Positions 1 through 5,196 are shown, numbered from the stretch's first letter. The stretch: 6,594 nt of DNA from SIG480 sp045636165 (GCA_045636165.1 JAZTWZ010000072.1:1-6594), one strand, 5' to 3'. Notes: generated from the letters alone by a model not told the origin. Translations and numbers: made by a program.

Positions 1-72
1 ATTTTAGCGGCAGTTCCTCCCGCAGCCATCTTCTCGGCGTATGTATTCAAAAGAGAAAAAGGCGAAAAATAA
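1..72 (+). CDS. C-terminal end of an unidentified protein, probably membrane (partial)
   Basis: Frame 1 is open from the left edge to a TAA at 70-72. It encodes 23 residues: a hydrophobic stretch with a Pro-Pro pair (core AAVPPAAIFSAYVF), then a short basic/acidic tail (KREKGEK). A hydrophobic helix followed by a positively charged end is typical of the last transmembrane segment and cytoplasmic tail of an integral membrane protein. The frame stops just before a hairpin at 75-109 and faces the minus-strand HAD gene, so the two genes would converge. The family cannot be identified from this tail. Because the 5' end lies outside the window, the frame could be fortuitous, but its composition and the terminator behind it favour a real gene end. 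Confidence 0.5.
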   Translation: MLAAVPPAAIFSAYVFKREKGEK

Positions 73-74
73 AA

Positions 75-109
75 AAGCACCCTCCTTTGTTTACCATAGC
101 AGTGTGCTT
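75..109. terminator. Hairpin between convergent genes, possible bidirectional terminator
   Basis: AAGCAC (75-80) and GTGCTT (104-109) form a 6-bp stem with a 23-nt loop. On the minus strand, which carries the six-gene operon, the stem is followed by a T-run (complement of the A-run at 71-76 and the further A-rich stretch at 65-70), as in an intrinsic terminator. On the plus strand GTGCTT is followed by CGGTTTTA, a weaker T-tract. It sits just past the stop codons of both converging genes. The large loop makes it a moderate rather than strong terminator. Confidence 0.5.
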
Positions 110-117
110 CGGTTTTA

Positions 118-771
118 TCAAAGATTTTTGAGTGCTGTAATTATATCCTGTGGGGTGTGCGCGATTATTTCGGCGCCTGAAGCTTTTAAGACATCCCCGC
201 CCCTGAAACCCCAGGTGACGGAGATGCAGGGCATATCCGCGTTTTTTGCAGTTGTGATATCTACTTCGGAATCGCCTATGTAAACTGCATTTTCGACATT
301 CTCTCCTATTTTATCAAGCGCATAAAGAATCATATCGGGCGCGGGCTTTTTAGGGAGAAAATCGCAGTTTCCGAGAGCAAAGTCGCAGACATCGGAGAAG
401 AACTTATTATAAAGCCCCTGTACTGCATCATCGTGCTTGTTCGAAACGATAGCAAGCTTGCATCCGCTCTCACGGAGAGAAGAAAGAACCTCGCAGATTC
501 CGGTGTACGGAGCAGTCTTGTTCGTTTTGTTTATTTCGTAATGCTCCTTGAAGGAAGCGAGAGTTTTGTTAAGTGTTTCTTCGTTTTCTTCATCGGGGAG
601 TGCACGGATAATAAGGTTTTTTGCGCCGTTTCCGACGAAGGTGCGGATCTCATCTATCGTCCTTGTCGGAAATCCTCCTTTTTCAAGGGCATGGTTCACG
701 CTGTCTGTGAGGTCTTCGAGAGTGTCGAGAATTGTGCCGTCAAGGTCAAGAATAATAGCTGTCTTTTTCAT
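118..771 (-). CDS. HAD family hydrolase, phosphoglycolate phosphatase (Gph)-like
   Basis: Predicted cytoplasmic phosphatase of the haloacid dehalogenase superfamily, 217 residues, the usual length for Gph/PGP-like members. Motif I is DLDGTILD, with nucleophile D9 and acid/base D11. An alpha-helical cap of the Gph type covers roughly residues 16-85. Motif II is S110-N-K, motif III is K141/K142 before PAPD, and motif IV is G166-D-S-E-V-D171, which binds Mg2+. The order and spacing match Gph/PpaX-type enzymes that hydrolyse phosphoglycolate, pyrophosphate or similar small phosphates; substrate cannot be assigned from sequence. The ATG at 771 is preceded by AAGGAG (785-790), which overlaps the TAA of nth, with somewhat long 13-nt spacing. 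It is the last gene of the operon, 17 nt after nth, and is followed by the hairpin at 75-109. After nth it may serve to clear phosphoglycolate released during DNA repair, but that is inference. Confidence 0.88.
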   Translation of the reverse strand: MKKTAIILDLDGTILDTLEDLTDSVNHALEKGGFPTRTIDEIRTFVGNGAKNLIIRALPDEENEETLNKTLASFKEHYEINKTNKTAPYTGICEVLSSLRESGCKLAIVSNKHDDAVQGLYNKFFSDVCDFALGNCDFLPKKPAPDMILYALDKIGENVENAVYIGDSEVDITTAKNADMPCISVTWGFRGGDVLKASGAEIIAHTPQDIITALKNL

Positions 772-788
772 AGGTTAAAAGGGTCTCC

Positions 789-1421
789 TTATTTGTGCTG
801 ATATGTTTTACAGAATTTGTTTATGCTGCACTCTTCACATTTCGGACTTCTCGCAGAGCATACTGCGCGCCCGTGAAGAACGAAACGGTGACAGAGGTCG
901 TTCTGCTCATCGGGCGGAACGATTTTTTTAAGACGGAGTTCTACCTGCTTCGGGTCACGCGATGAGCAAAGTCCGAGCTTGTTTGAAATACGGATGCAGT
1001 GAGTATCCGCGACAACAGCAGGCTTTTTATAAATATCCCCGAGGATGAGATTTGCGGTTTTTCTGCCGACTCCGGGAAGAGTAAGAAGTTCTTCCATGGT
1101 ATCGGGGACGCGGCCGTCAAATTTTTCGATAAGCATATTTGCAGAAGCTCGTATATCGCGCGCTTTCATGCGGAAAACGCCGCAGGGATGAACGATTTCT
1201 TCAAGTTCTGCTATGTCGCATTCCGCAATTTCAGAAAGTGTTTTGAAACGCGAGAAAAGCTCTCTCGTAACGATATTTACCCTTGCGTCTGTACACTGCG
1301 CGGAAAGTCTCGTTGCAAAAAGAAGCTCATACGGCTCTTTATACTCAAGCGAGCAGAGTGCCTCGGGATAGTCCTTCTTAAGACCTTCAACAATGCCTGA
1401 AACTCTTTCCTTTATCGTCAT
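789..1421 (-). CDS. nth: Endonuclease III, DNA glycosylase/AP lyase
   Basis: Bifunctional base excision repair enzyme that removes oxidised pyrimidines and cleaves the abasic site by beta-elimination. At 210 residues it is full length. The helix-hairpin-helix is LLTLPGVGRKTANLIL (about 112-127), containing catalytic lysine K121. The catalytic aspartate is D139 in VADTH. The C-terminal [4Fe-4S] loop is complete, with C188, C195, C198 and C204 in the exact C-x6-C-x2-C-x5-C pattern of Nth. The ATG at 1421 shares an ATGA with the stop of the 48-codon gene upstream, and GAGG lies 7 nt before it, so translation is probably coupled. It is followed 17 nt later by a HAD phosphatase, and its TAA (789-791) is part of that gene's Shine-Dalgarno. 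The closest alternative is MutY, but the protein is too short and lacks the MutY C-terminal domain. Confidence 0.96.
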   Translation of the reverse strand: MTIKERVSGIVEGLKKDYPEALCSLEYKEPYELLFATRLSAQCTDARVNIVTRELFSRFKTLSEIAECDIAELEEIVHPCGVFRMKARDIRASANMLIEKFDGRVPDTMEELLTLPGVGRKTANLILGDIYKKPAVVADTHCIRISNKLGLCSSRDPKQVELRLKKIVPPDEQNDLCHRFVLHGRAVCSARSPKCEECSINKFCKTYQHK

Positions 1422-1564
1422 ACATTATCCTCATCGTTTTTTGAGAAAAGGTTTGAGATTTTCTTTGTCTTTGAATAGAAGAAATATCCGACGCAGTAGA
1501 AAACAACGCCGAGAAGAGTTAAGGAAGAGATAAGTTTACCGATAAATGAGAAAAACTTTTTCAT
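1418..1564 (-). CDS. Small single-span membrane protein, 48 aa, coupled to nth
   Basis: An ATG at 1564-1562 opens 48 codons ending in a TGA at 1420-1418. The protein begins MKKFFSFIGK, has one hydrophobic segment over about residues 11-30 (LISSLTLLGVVFYCVGYFFY), then a basic stretch (SKTKK) and an acidic end (NDEDNV). This predicts one membrane helix; with lysines on both sides the topology is unclear. It has a textbook Shine-Dalgarno, AAGGAG (complement of 1573-1578), 8 nt from the ATG and overlapping the TAA of the dCMP deaminase. Its stop overlaps the nth start as ATGA. Without this gene the 155-nt gap would break an otherwise tightly packed operon. I do not recognise the family and assign no function. 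The tight fit on both sides makes it very likely to be translated. Confidence 0.8.
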   Translation of the reverse strand: MKKFFSFIGKLISSLTLLGVVFYCVGYFFYSKTKKISNLFSKNDEDNV

Positions 1565-1576
1565 GGTATGTACTCC

Positions 1577-2065
1577 TTAATATCCCATAGCAGAATCGTC
1601 TAATGAATCGTCATTTTTGACCCAGTCAGAAACGAGAACGATTGTATATTCGGTGGGAGTGTTGCGGATTACGACACGCTCAATACCTGCATTTATAATC
1701 ATTCTCTTGCACATAGCGCAGGATGATGTGTTGGGGACAAGTTCGCCCGTTTTCATATCGCGACCGACGAGGTAAAGTGTCGAACCGAGCATCTCGGAAC
1801 GGGGTGCTGCGATAATGGCGTTAGCTTCGGCGTGAACGCTGCGGCAGAGCTCGTATCGCTCACCACGGGGGATGTTGAGCTGTTCGCGGCGGCAGTAGCC
1901 GAGGTCACAGCAATTTGAGCGGCCTCGCGGAGCGCCTGTGTAGCCTGTTGAGATAATGGAATCGTGGCGAACGATGATTGCGCCGAAGTTGCGGCGAAGA
2001 CAAGTTCCACGCTCGAGTACGGTTTCTGCAATGTCGAGATAATAATTAAATTTGTCTGTTCTCAT
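1577..2065 (-). CDS. dCMP deaminase (ComEB-like, zinc-dependent)
   Basis: Converts dCMP to dUMP, the precursor for thymidylate synthase, in the cytoplasm. 162 residues, a normal length for bacterial dCMP deaminases. Zinc ligands and the catalytic glutamate are visible: H78-A-E80 in VHAEANAI, and C116/C119 in SSCAMCKRMIINAGI. The upstream GYTGAPRG element (41-48) and the Cys-rich segment NCCDLGYC (51-58) with C74 are typical of dCMP deaminase rather than cytidine or tRNA adenosine deaminase, and may form a structural zinc site. The residue before C116 is Ser where deaminases usually have Pro. The C-terminal 20 residues are polar and variable. The ATG at 2065 lies 3 nt after the ABC ATPase stop; the Shine-Dalgarno-like AAAGGGG is inside the end of that gene, so coupling is likely. 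ComEB in Bacillus is the named relative; no competence gene is visible here. Confidence 0.92.
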   Translation of the reverse strand: MRTDKFNYYLDIAETVLERGTCLRRNFGAIIVRHDSIISTGYTGAPRGRSNCCDLGYCRREQLNIPRGERYELCRSVHAEANAIIAAPRSEMLGSTLYLVGRDMKTGELVPNTSSCAMCKRMIINAGIERVVIRNTPTEYTIVLVSDWVKNDDSLDDSAMGY

Positions 2066-2068
2066 AGA

Positions 2069-2746
2069 TTACAACCCCTTTTGATTGGTTTTTATTTTTC
2101 CGTCTGAAATTTCAATAACGCGCTCTGCGCGTTTGGCAACAGAGATGTCGTGAGTAATGAGGACGATTGTCGCGCCGCCAAGGTGAAGTTCATGGAGCAG
2201 GGAAAGAATCTCGTTTCCTGATGATGTGTCGAGGTTTCCCGTGGGTTCGTCAGCCAGAATTACCGAAGGTCTCTGTGTGAGAGCACGGGCGATTGCTATT
2301 CGCTGTTGCTGACCGCCTGAAAGCTCACACGGGCGATGCTTGGCACGGGAGAGAAGACCCACGCGTGACAGGGACTCTTCTGCGATTTCGCGCCGTCGCT
2401 TTTTCGGAATTCCTGCATAAATTAATGGAAGTTCGATATTTTCAATGGCTGTCATCTTCTCAAAGAGATTAAAGCCCTGGAATATAAACCCGATTCTCTT
2501 GTTCCGAATCTCAGAAAGTGCGGACTTTGAAAGCTTAAGAACATCTTCTCCGCAGAGTTCATACTTTCCGCTTGTCGGTCGGTCAAGGCATCCGAGAATG
2601 TTCATAAGCGTACTTTTTCCCGAGCCTGAGGTTCCGATTATTGCAAGAAATTCGCCTTTCTTCACGGTGAGGTTAATGTTATCAAGAGCGCGGACCTCGC
2701 CTGAGGACATACGGTATATTTTCGAAAGATTAGAAACTTTTATCAA
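2069..2746 (-). CDS. ABC transporter ATP-binding protein, MacB/LolD/FtsE-like family
   Basis: Cytoplasmic ATPase subunit, 225 residues. Walker A is GTSGSGKST (38-46), the Q-loop is F89-Q90 in FIFQGFNLF, the ABC signature is LSGGQQQR (142-149), Walker B is VILADE (162-167), the D-loop is NLD (171-173) and the switch histidine is H199 in THD. The FQxFNLF and ADEPTGNLD wording is that of the MacB/LolD group, which drives FtsX-like permeases acting in peptide export, antimicrobial resistance or lipoprotein release. No such permease is in the window: upstream is a YitT protein and downstream a deaminase. The start is TTG at 2746-2744, chosen because CAGGAG (complement of 2755-2760) lies 8 nt before it. 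The next ATG, at residue 13, would remove the first beta strand. It is preceded by a large palindrome at 2761-2795. Confidence 0.93.
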   Translation of the reverse strand: MIKVSNLSKIYRMSSGEVRALDNINLTVKKGEFLAIIGTSGSGKSTLMNILGCLDRPTSGKYELCGEDVLKLSKSALSEIRNKRIGFIFQGFNLFEKMTAIENIELPLIYAGIPKKRRREIAEESLSRVGLLSRAKHRPCELSGGQQQRIAIARALTQRPSVILADEPTGNLDTSSGNEILSLLHELHLGGATIVLITHDISVAKRAERVIEISDGKIKTNQKGL

Positions 2747-2760
2747 AACGAAAACTCCTG
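2744..2760 (-). promoter_or_regulatory. Ribosome binding site fixing the TTG start of the ABC ATPase
   Basis: On the minus strand CAGGAG (complement of 2755-2760) is followed by 8 nt and then TTG. No ATG exists until codon 13, which has no comparable Shine-Dalgarno and would truncate the conserved first strand (MIKVSNLSKIY). This site therefore decides the start. Confidence 0.75.
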
Positions 2761-2795
2761 AATATTATAGTACCGATTTTCGGTCTTATAATATT
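2761..2795 (-). repeat. 35-bp palindrome/hairpin just upstream of the ABC ATPase RBS
   Basis: AATATTATA (2761-2769) and TATAATATT (2787-2795) are perfectly complementary, as are ACCGA (2772-2776) and TCGGT (2780-2784). A 2-by-2 mismatch separates the two arms and the loop is TTT. In the minus-strand transcript it would form a 14-bp hairpin ending one base before the Shine-Dalgarno of the ABC gene. There is no U-run behind it, so it is not a standard terminator. It could be a repressor operator, an RNA processing or stability element, or a translational control hairpin. It contains a TATAAT on the minus strand but no recognisable -35. Confidence 0.7.
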
Positions 2796-2823
2796 GTCCG
2801 TCGTTTTTTCGATAATATGCTGA

Positions 2824-3696
2824 TTATACGTTTGATTTGATATTCGGTTTAAAGCCAAAGCCTAAAACTTCGTGGGTGTTCGTTACAATCATAAACGCGT
2901 TCTCGTCAGTTTCACGGACGATTTCCTTTAAAAGACCTATCTGGTTAGGGTTTATTGCACACATAAGCATCTTTCGTGTCTGATTTGTATATACACCCTC
3001 GCCTGATAGAATGGTAGCGCCGTGACCGAGCTTTTCAATAACAAGACGACCGAGCTCAGATGCTTTTTCGCTTACGATATAAGCGAGTTTATCTGTTGTG
3101 AGACCGTAGAGGACGGCATCTGTTGCGATTGATGCGGCATACATCTTGATTATGGCAAAAAGGATACTGTCCATACTCTGGAATGCCCATGCGCCGAGAA
3201 GAACAATAACTGTATCTGCGATGAGAACGAGGTTTCCGATAGAAACACCCGTAAATCTCTGCTTTGCAACGATACCTACAATGTCAGTGCCTGCGGTACT
3301 TCCGCCGCGGAGGAAGACAAGCCCTATACCTGCGCCTGTTCCAAGACCGCCGAATATTGCACAGAGGAGAGAATCCTGAGAAAGAGCCGGTAACCAGCCT
3401 TCGGTAAGGCGCATAACGGCAGAGAGCGTGACGGAGGCGAAAACTGTTTTTGCCATAAACTTGCCGCCGATTCGCCATATACCGACAAGAAGAAAAGGAA
3501 TGTTGACAAGAAGAGTAAGCAGACCCATTGAAATTTTGCCACGGAGAAGGTTAAAAATAATAACTGAAATACCTGTGATTCCGCCCATGGCAATCTGCGT
3601 GTCTCTTATGAAAAGGTTAAAAGAAACGGAGAACAGCGCAGCTCCCAGGAAAATAAAGATATAGTCTATGATTGTTTTTTTTATATTGTGTTTCAT
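2824..3696 (-). CDS. YitT family membrane protein (DUF161-like) with C-terminal DUF2179 domain
   Basis: Integral membrane protein of unknown function, 290 residues from the chosen start, typical for the YitT family. The N-terminal two thirds carry several hydrophobic helices (roughly 10-30, 57-75, 84-97, 109-128, 152-171 and 176-195). The family signatures are MGGITGISVI (37-46) and LRGGSTAGTDIVG (129-141). The C-terminal soluble domain (about 205-282) fits DUF2179, with LGHGATILSGEGVYT (223-237), KMLMCAI (242-248) and DENAFMIVTNTHEVLGFGF (264-282). The role is not established; transport or sensing is often guessed. The frame stays open upstream to an ATG at 3780, but that adds 28 non-conserved residues and overlaps the promoter region. 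The ATG at 3696 has GGAGG (complement of 3709-3713) 12 nt upstream. It is the first gene of the minus operon, 77 nt before the ABC ATPase. Confidence 0.9.
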   Translation of the reverse strand: MKHNIKKTIIDYIFIFLGAALFSVSFNLFIRDTQIAMGGITGISVIIFNLLRGKISMGLLTLLVNIPFLLVGIWRIGGKFMAKTVFASVTLSAVMRLTEGWLPALSQDSLLCAIFGGLGTGAGIGLVFLRGGSTAGTDIVGIVAKQRFTGVSIGNLVLIADTVIVLLGAWAFQSMDSILFAIIKMYAASIATDAVLYGLTTDKLAYIVSEKASELGRLVIEKLGHGATILSGEGVYTNQTRKMLMCAINPNQIGLLKEIVRETDENAFMIVTNTHEVLGFGFKPNIKSNV

Positions 3697-3741
3697 TGTT
3701 GTTGTTAACCTCCGGAATGATGTGATATAATTGGGATGTAA

Positions 3742-3769
3742 AGTTTTATTTGCAATGCAAAGCAAAACT
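3742..3769. repeat. Imperfect palindrome between divergent yitT-like gene and nagA, candidate operator
   Basis: The inner part is TTTGCAATGCAAA (3749-3761), symmetric around 3755. It is flanked by AGTTTT (3742-3747) and AAAACT (3764-3769), which are also inverted repeats, shifted by half a base. The whole 28 bp lies about 65-90 bases upstream of nagA and within the probable 5' untranslated region of the yitT-like gene. The form fits a dimeric repressor operator, possibly for amino-sugar control of nagA. It does not resemble the cre consensus. No regulator gene is in the window. Confidence 0.5.
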
Positions 3770-3784
3770 ATCTCATACATTATA

Positions 3785-3813
3785 ATAATATCATAATATC
3801 TGAATTATATCAA
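3785..3813 (-). promoter_or_regulatory. Probable sigma-A promoter for the minus-strand operon
   Basis: On the minus strand TTGATA (complement of 3808-3813) and TATTAT (complement of 3785-3790) are separated by exactly 17 nt, giving a start near 3777 and an approximately 80-nt leader before the ATG at 3696. The stretch is very AT-rich, so chance matches are possible. A plus-strand TATAAT at 3781-3786 overlaps it and could serve nagA, but I see no matching -35 for it. Confidence 0.5.
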
Positions 3814-3833
3814 GCGCGAAAAGGGGAAGAAAA

Positions 3834-4967
3834 ATGAAAATTAAGATAGGTAAGGCATATAGTAACGGGCAGGAGCTTTCACCGTGCACAATTAAAGTTG
3901 AGGGCGGAAAATTCAAAAGCTTCAATGCTACGGGCGAAGCTGACCTTGACCTTAGCGGATACACGGTTTTCCCAGGGTTTATAGATATGCACACTCACGG
4001 CAGTTGCGGCATAGAAGCAGTATCCGCTTCATTTGACGAGCTTGACGATATGTCGGCGTTTTATGCCGAGGGCGGAGCTGCATGTTTCTGCGCGACGACG
4101 GTTACCGAATCAATAGATAATCTCGTTGCGGCAGAGGAGAGAATCTCAAAGAGAATAAAGGAAGGAACGAGAGGAGCAAATATTGCCGGGATATATCTCG
4201 AAGGTCCGTTTTTGTCACACGAGTTCCGCGGTGCTCACGAGGAAAAGCTTCTTAAGGTTCCGACAAAAGAGGATATGGATAAGCTTATAAAGGCAGGGGA
4301 GGGAAACCTTCGCGTAATTGCTATTGCACCGGAAATTGACGGCGCGCTTTCTGCAATAAAGTACTTTACTGATGCAGGTATAAAGGTATCTCTCGGTCAT
4401 TCGGGAGCTACATTCGCGCAGGCGAAAGAAGGTTTTGAGGCAGGCGGAAGTATTGCTGTCCATACTTATAACGCGATGCGTGGGCTTAACCACCGTGAAC
4501 TGGGTTTTCTCGGAGCGAGCCTTGTAAACGATAATGCTTATAGCGAAATTATCTGTGATTTTCTCCATGTTGCGTCTGACGCTGTAAAGATTGCGCTCAG
4601 GTGTAAAGGTAAGGATAAAATCGTACTCATAACCGACTCAATCGTAACTGCGGGTCTTGATGACGGCAACTACTTTTCAGGTGCGCTTCCGGTAATCGTA
4701 AAGGACAGCGTTGCAAGGGTGGAAAACGGCGCTCTTGCAGGTTCTTCGCTTCGCATAAACCGAGCTTTGGGAAATGTTGTTGAAACTCTCGGTGTTCCGG
4801 TTACGGACGCTATGCTTGGAGTTACGAAAAACCCTGCAGAAGCACTCGGTTTATATGACAGCATCGGCTCAATAGATGTAGGTAAGCGTGCACACCTTAC
4901 GGTGCTTGACGAGAAGTTCAATGTTGTTATGACGATTGTTGACGGAAAAGTTGTCTATAAAGCATAG
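3834..4967 (+). CDS. nagA: N-acetylglucosamine-6-phosphate deacetylase
   Basis: Amidohydrolase-superfamily enzyme that deacetylates GlcNAc-6-phosphate to glucosamine-6-phosphate plus acetate, feeding cell-wall synthesis or glycolysis. 377 residues, full length. Metal and catalytic features are visible: H53-T-H55 in PGFIDMHTHG, E123 in YLEGPFLSHEFRGAHE, H189 in LGHSGAT, H210 in VHTYNAMRGLNHRE, H245 in DFLHV, and catalytic D268 in ITDSIVTAGL. The C-terminal KNPAEALGL (332-340) and the return of the small beta-sandwich domain (VGKRAHLTVLD) complete the fold. The ATG at 3834 has GGGGAAG (3823-3829) just upstream. It is divergent from the yitT-like operon and stands without nagB or a sugar transporter in view, so it is a solo copy here. 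No strong terminator follows it before the mgtE promoter at 4975. Confidence 0.97.
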   Translation: MKIKIGKAYSNGQELSPCTIKVEGGKFKSFNATGEADLDLSGYTVFPGFIDMHTHGSCGIEAVSASFDELDDMSAFYAEGGAACFCATTVTESIDNLVAAEERISKRIKEGTRGANIAGIYLEGPFLSHEFRGAHEEKLLKVPTKEDMDKLIKAGEGNLRVIAIAPEIDGALSAIKYFTDAGIKVSLGHSGATFAQAKEGFEAGGSIAVHTYNAMRGLNHRELGFLGASLVNDNAYSEIICDFLHVASDAVKIALRCKGKDKIVLITDSIVTAGLDDGNYFSGALPVIVKDSVARVENGALAGSSLRINRALGNVVETLGVPVTDAMLGVTKNPAEALGLYDSIGSIDVGKRAHLTVLDEKFNVVMTIVDGKVVYKA

Positions 4968-4974
4968 TTTTTTA

Positions 4975-5004
4975 TTGACAAAAAGATAGTTCTGGGAATA
5001 TAAT
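4975..5004 (+). promoter_or_regulatory. Perfect-consensus sigma-A promoter for the mgtE leader
   Basis: TTGACA (4975-4980) and TATAAT (4999-5004) both match the consensus exactly, with an 18-nt spacer, followed by an A-rich initiation region. Transcription should start near 5011, leaving about 190 nt of leader before mgtE. It begins 7 nt after the nagA stop, so mgtE has its own promoter. A consensus promoter this strong suggests that regulation acts after initiation. Confidence 0.85.
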
Positions 5005-5041
5005 TAAAAAATAGGAAAAAATATAAAGGAAGGTGAGAATA

Positions 5042-5128
5042 ATGGACGCAGGCGGTAGTAGAAGCGCATCTGATGGGCGAAGTTTTAGCGCCGTTTGGCG
5101 TTTGTTATTCGTTGCCGCAAGAAGATAG
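5042..5128 (+). CDS. Possible 28-aa leader peptide (uORF) upstream of mgtE
   Basis: An ATG at 5042 opens 28 codons to a TAG at 5126-5128. It is preceded by the purine-rich AAAGGAAGGTGAG (5025-5037), a good Shine-Dalgarno at normal spacing, and begins about 30 nt after the predicted transcription start. The peptide starts MDAGGSRSAS, is rich in Ser, Ala and Gly, carries five arginines, and ends in a hydrophobic-basic tail WRLLFVAARR. The last two AGA codons and the stop fall in the 10-nt loop of the second leader hairpin. It resembles the layout of attenuating leader peptides such as MgtL before mgtA in enterobacteria, though its sequence is unrelated. A 28-codon open frame can occur by chance, so the ribosome site and position carry most of the weight. 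Confidence 0.45.
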   Translation: MDAGGSRSASDGRSFSAVWRLLFVAARR

Positions 5129-5160
5129 ATTTGCGGTTTTCGTTCTTTGCCCAATCTGTG

Positions 5161-5196
5161 CCTTTGCTTCCTGAAACTTATTAAAAGGAGGAAAGG
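5161..5196 (+). promoter_or_regulatory. Potential Shine-Dalgarno-sequestering hairpin before mgtE
   Basis: CCTTT-g-CTTCC (5161-5171) pairs with GGAGG-AAAGG (5187-5196): ten pairs, one of them G-U, with G5166 bulged. This covers the whole mgtE ribosome binding site. The same pyrimidine tract could instead pair with GGAAG at the uORF Shine-Dalgarno (5028-5032) or GAAGC at 5061-5065, and its first bases form the foot of the three-way-junction stem. Competition among these is plausible but unproven. Confidence 0.45.

Noticed and set aside
1..28. Possible minus-strand start (MAAGGTAA...) running off the left edge
   Set aside because: It has only a weak purine stretch upstream, and the opposite frame 1 reads into a plausible membrane-protein end closed by a terminator hairpin, so the two are incompatible as main genes.
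41..283. Plus-strand open frame over the end of the HAD gene
   Set aside because: It is antisense to the well-supported HAD hydrolase, crosses the terminator hairpin and has no Shine-Dalgarno or recognisable protein features.
1753..2031. Minus-strand 92-codon frame within the dCMP deaminase gene
   Set aside because: It is an alternative frame inside a gene with intact zinc and catalytic motifs; its Ala/Ser/Thr-rich translation is typical of a shadow frame.
3697..3780. 28-codon N-terminal extension of the YitT-like protein
   Set aside because: The ATG at 3780 lies at the predicted transcription start, the extension is not hydrophobic or family-like, and a GGAGG precedes the ATG at 3696.
4215..4568. 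Antisense frame within nagA
   Set aside because: No ribosome site or family features, and nagA is complete with all active-site motifs on the other strand.
4951..4973. Hairpin CTAT-AAAGC-ATAG followed by TTTTTT at the end of nagA
   Set aside because: The stem is only four A/T-rich pairs and overlaps the coding end, too weak to call an intrinsic terminator; nagA may read through into the mgtE leader.
4972..5154. Minus-strand 60-codon frame with a hydrophobic end
   Set aside because: It runs antisense through the consensus mgtE promoter and the structured leader, starts with TTG, and its hydrophobic part comes from translating the A-rich leader backwards.
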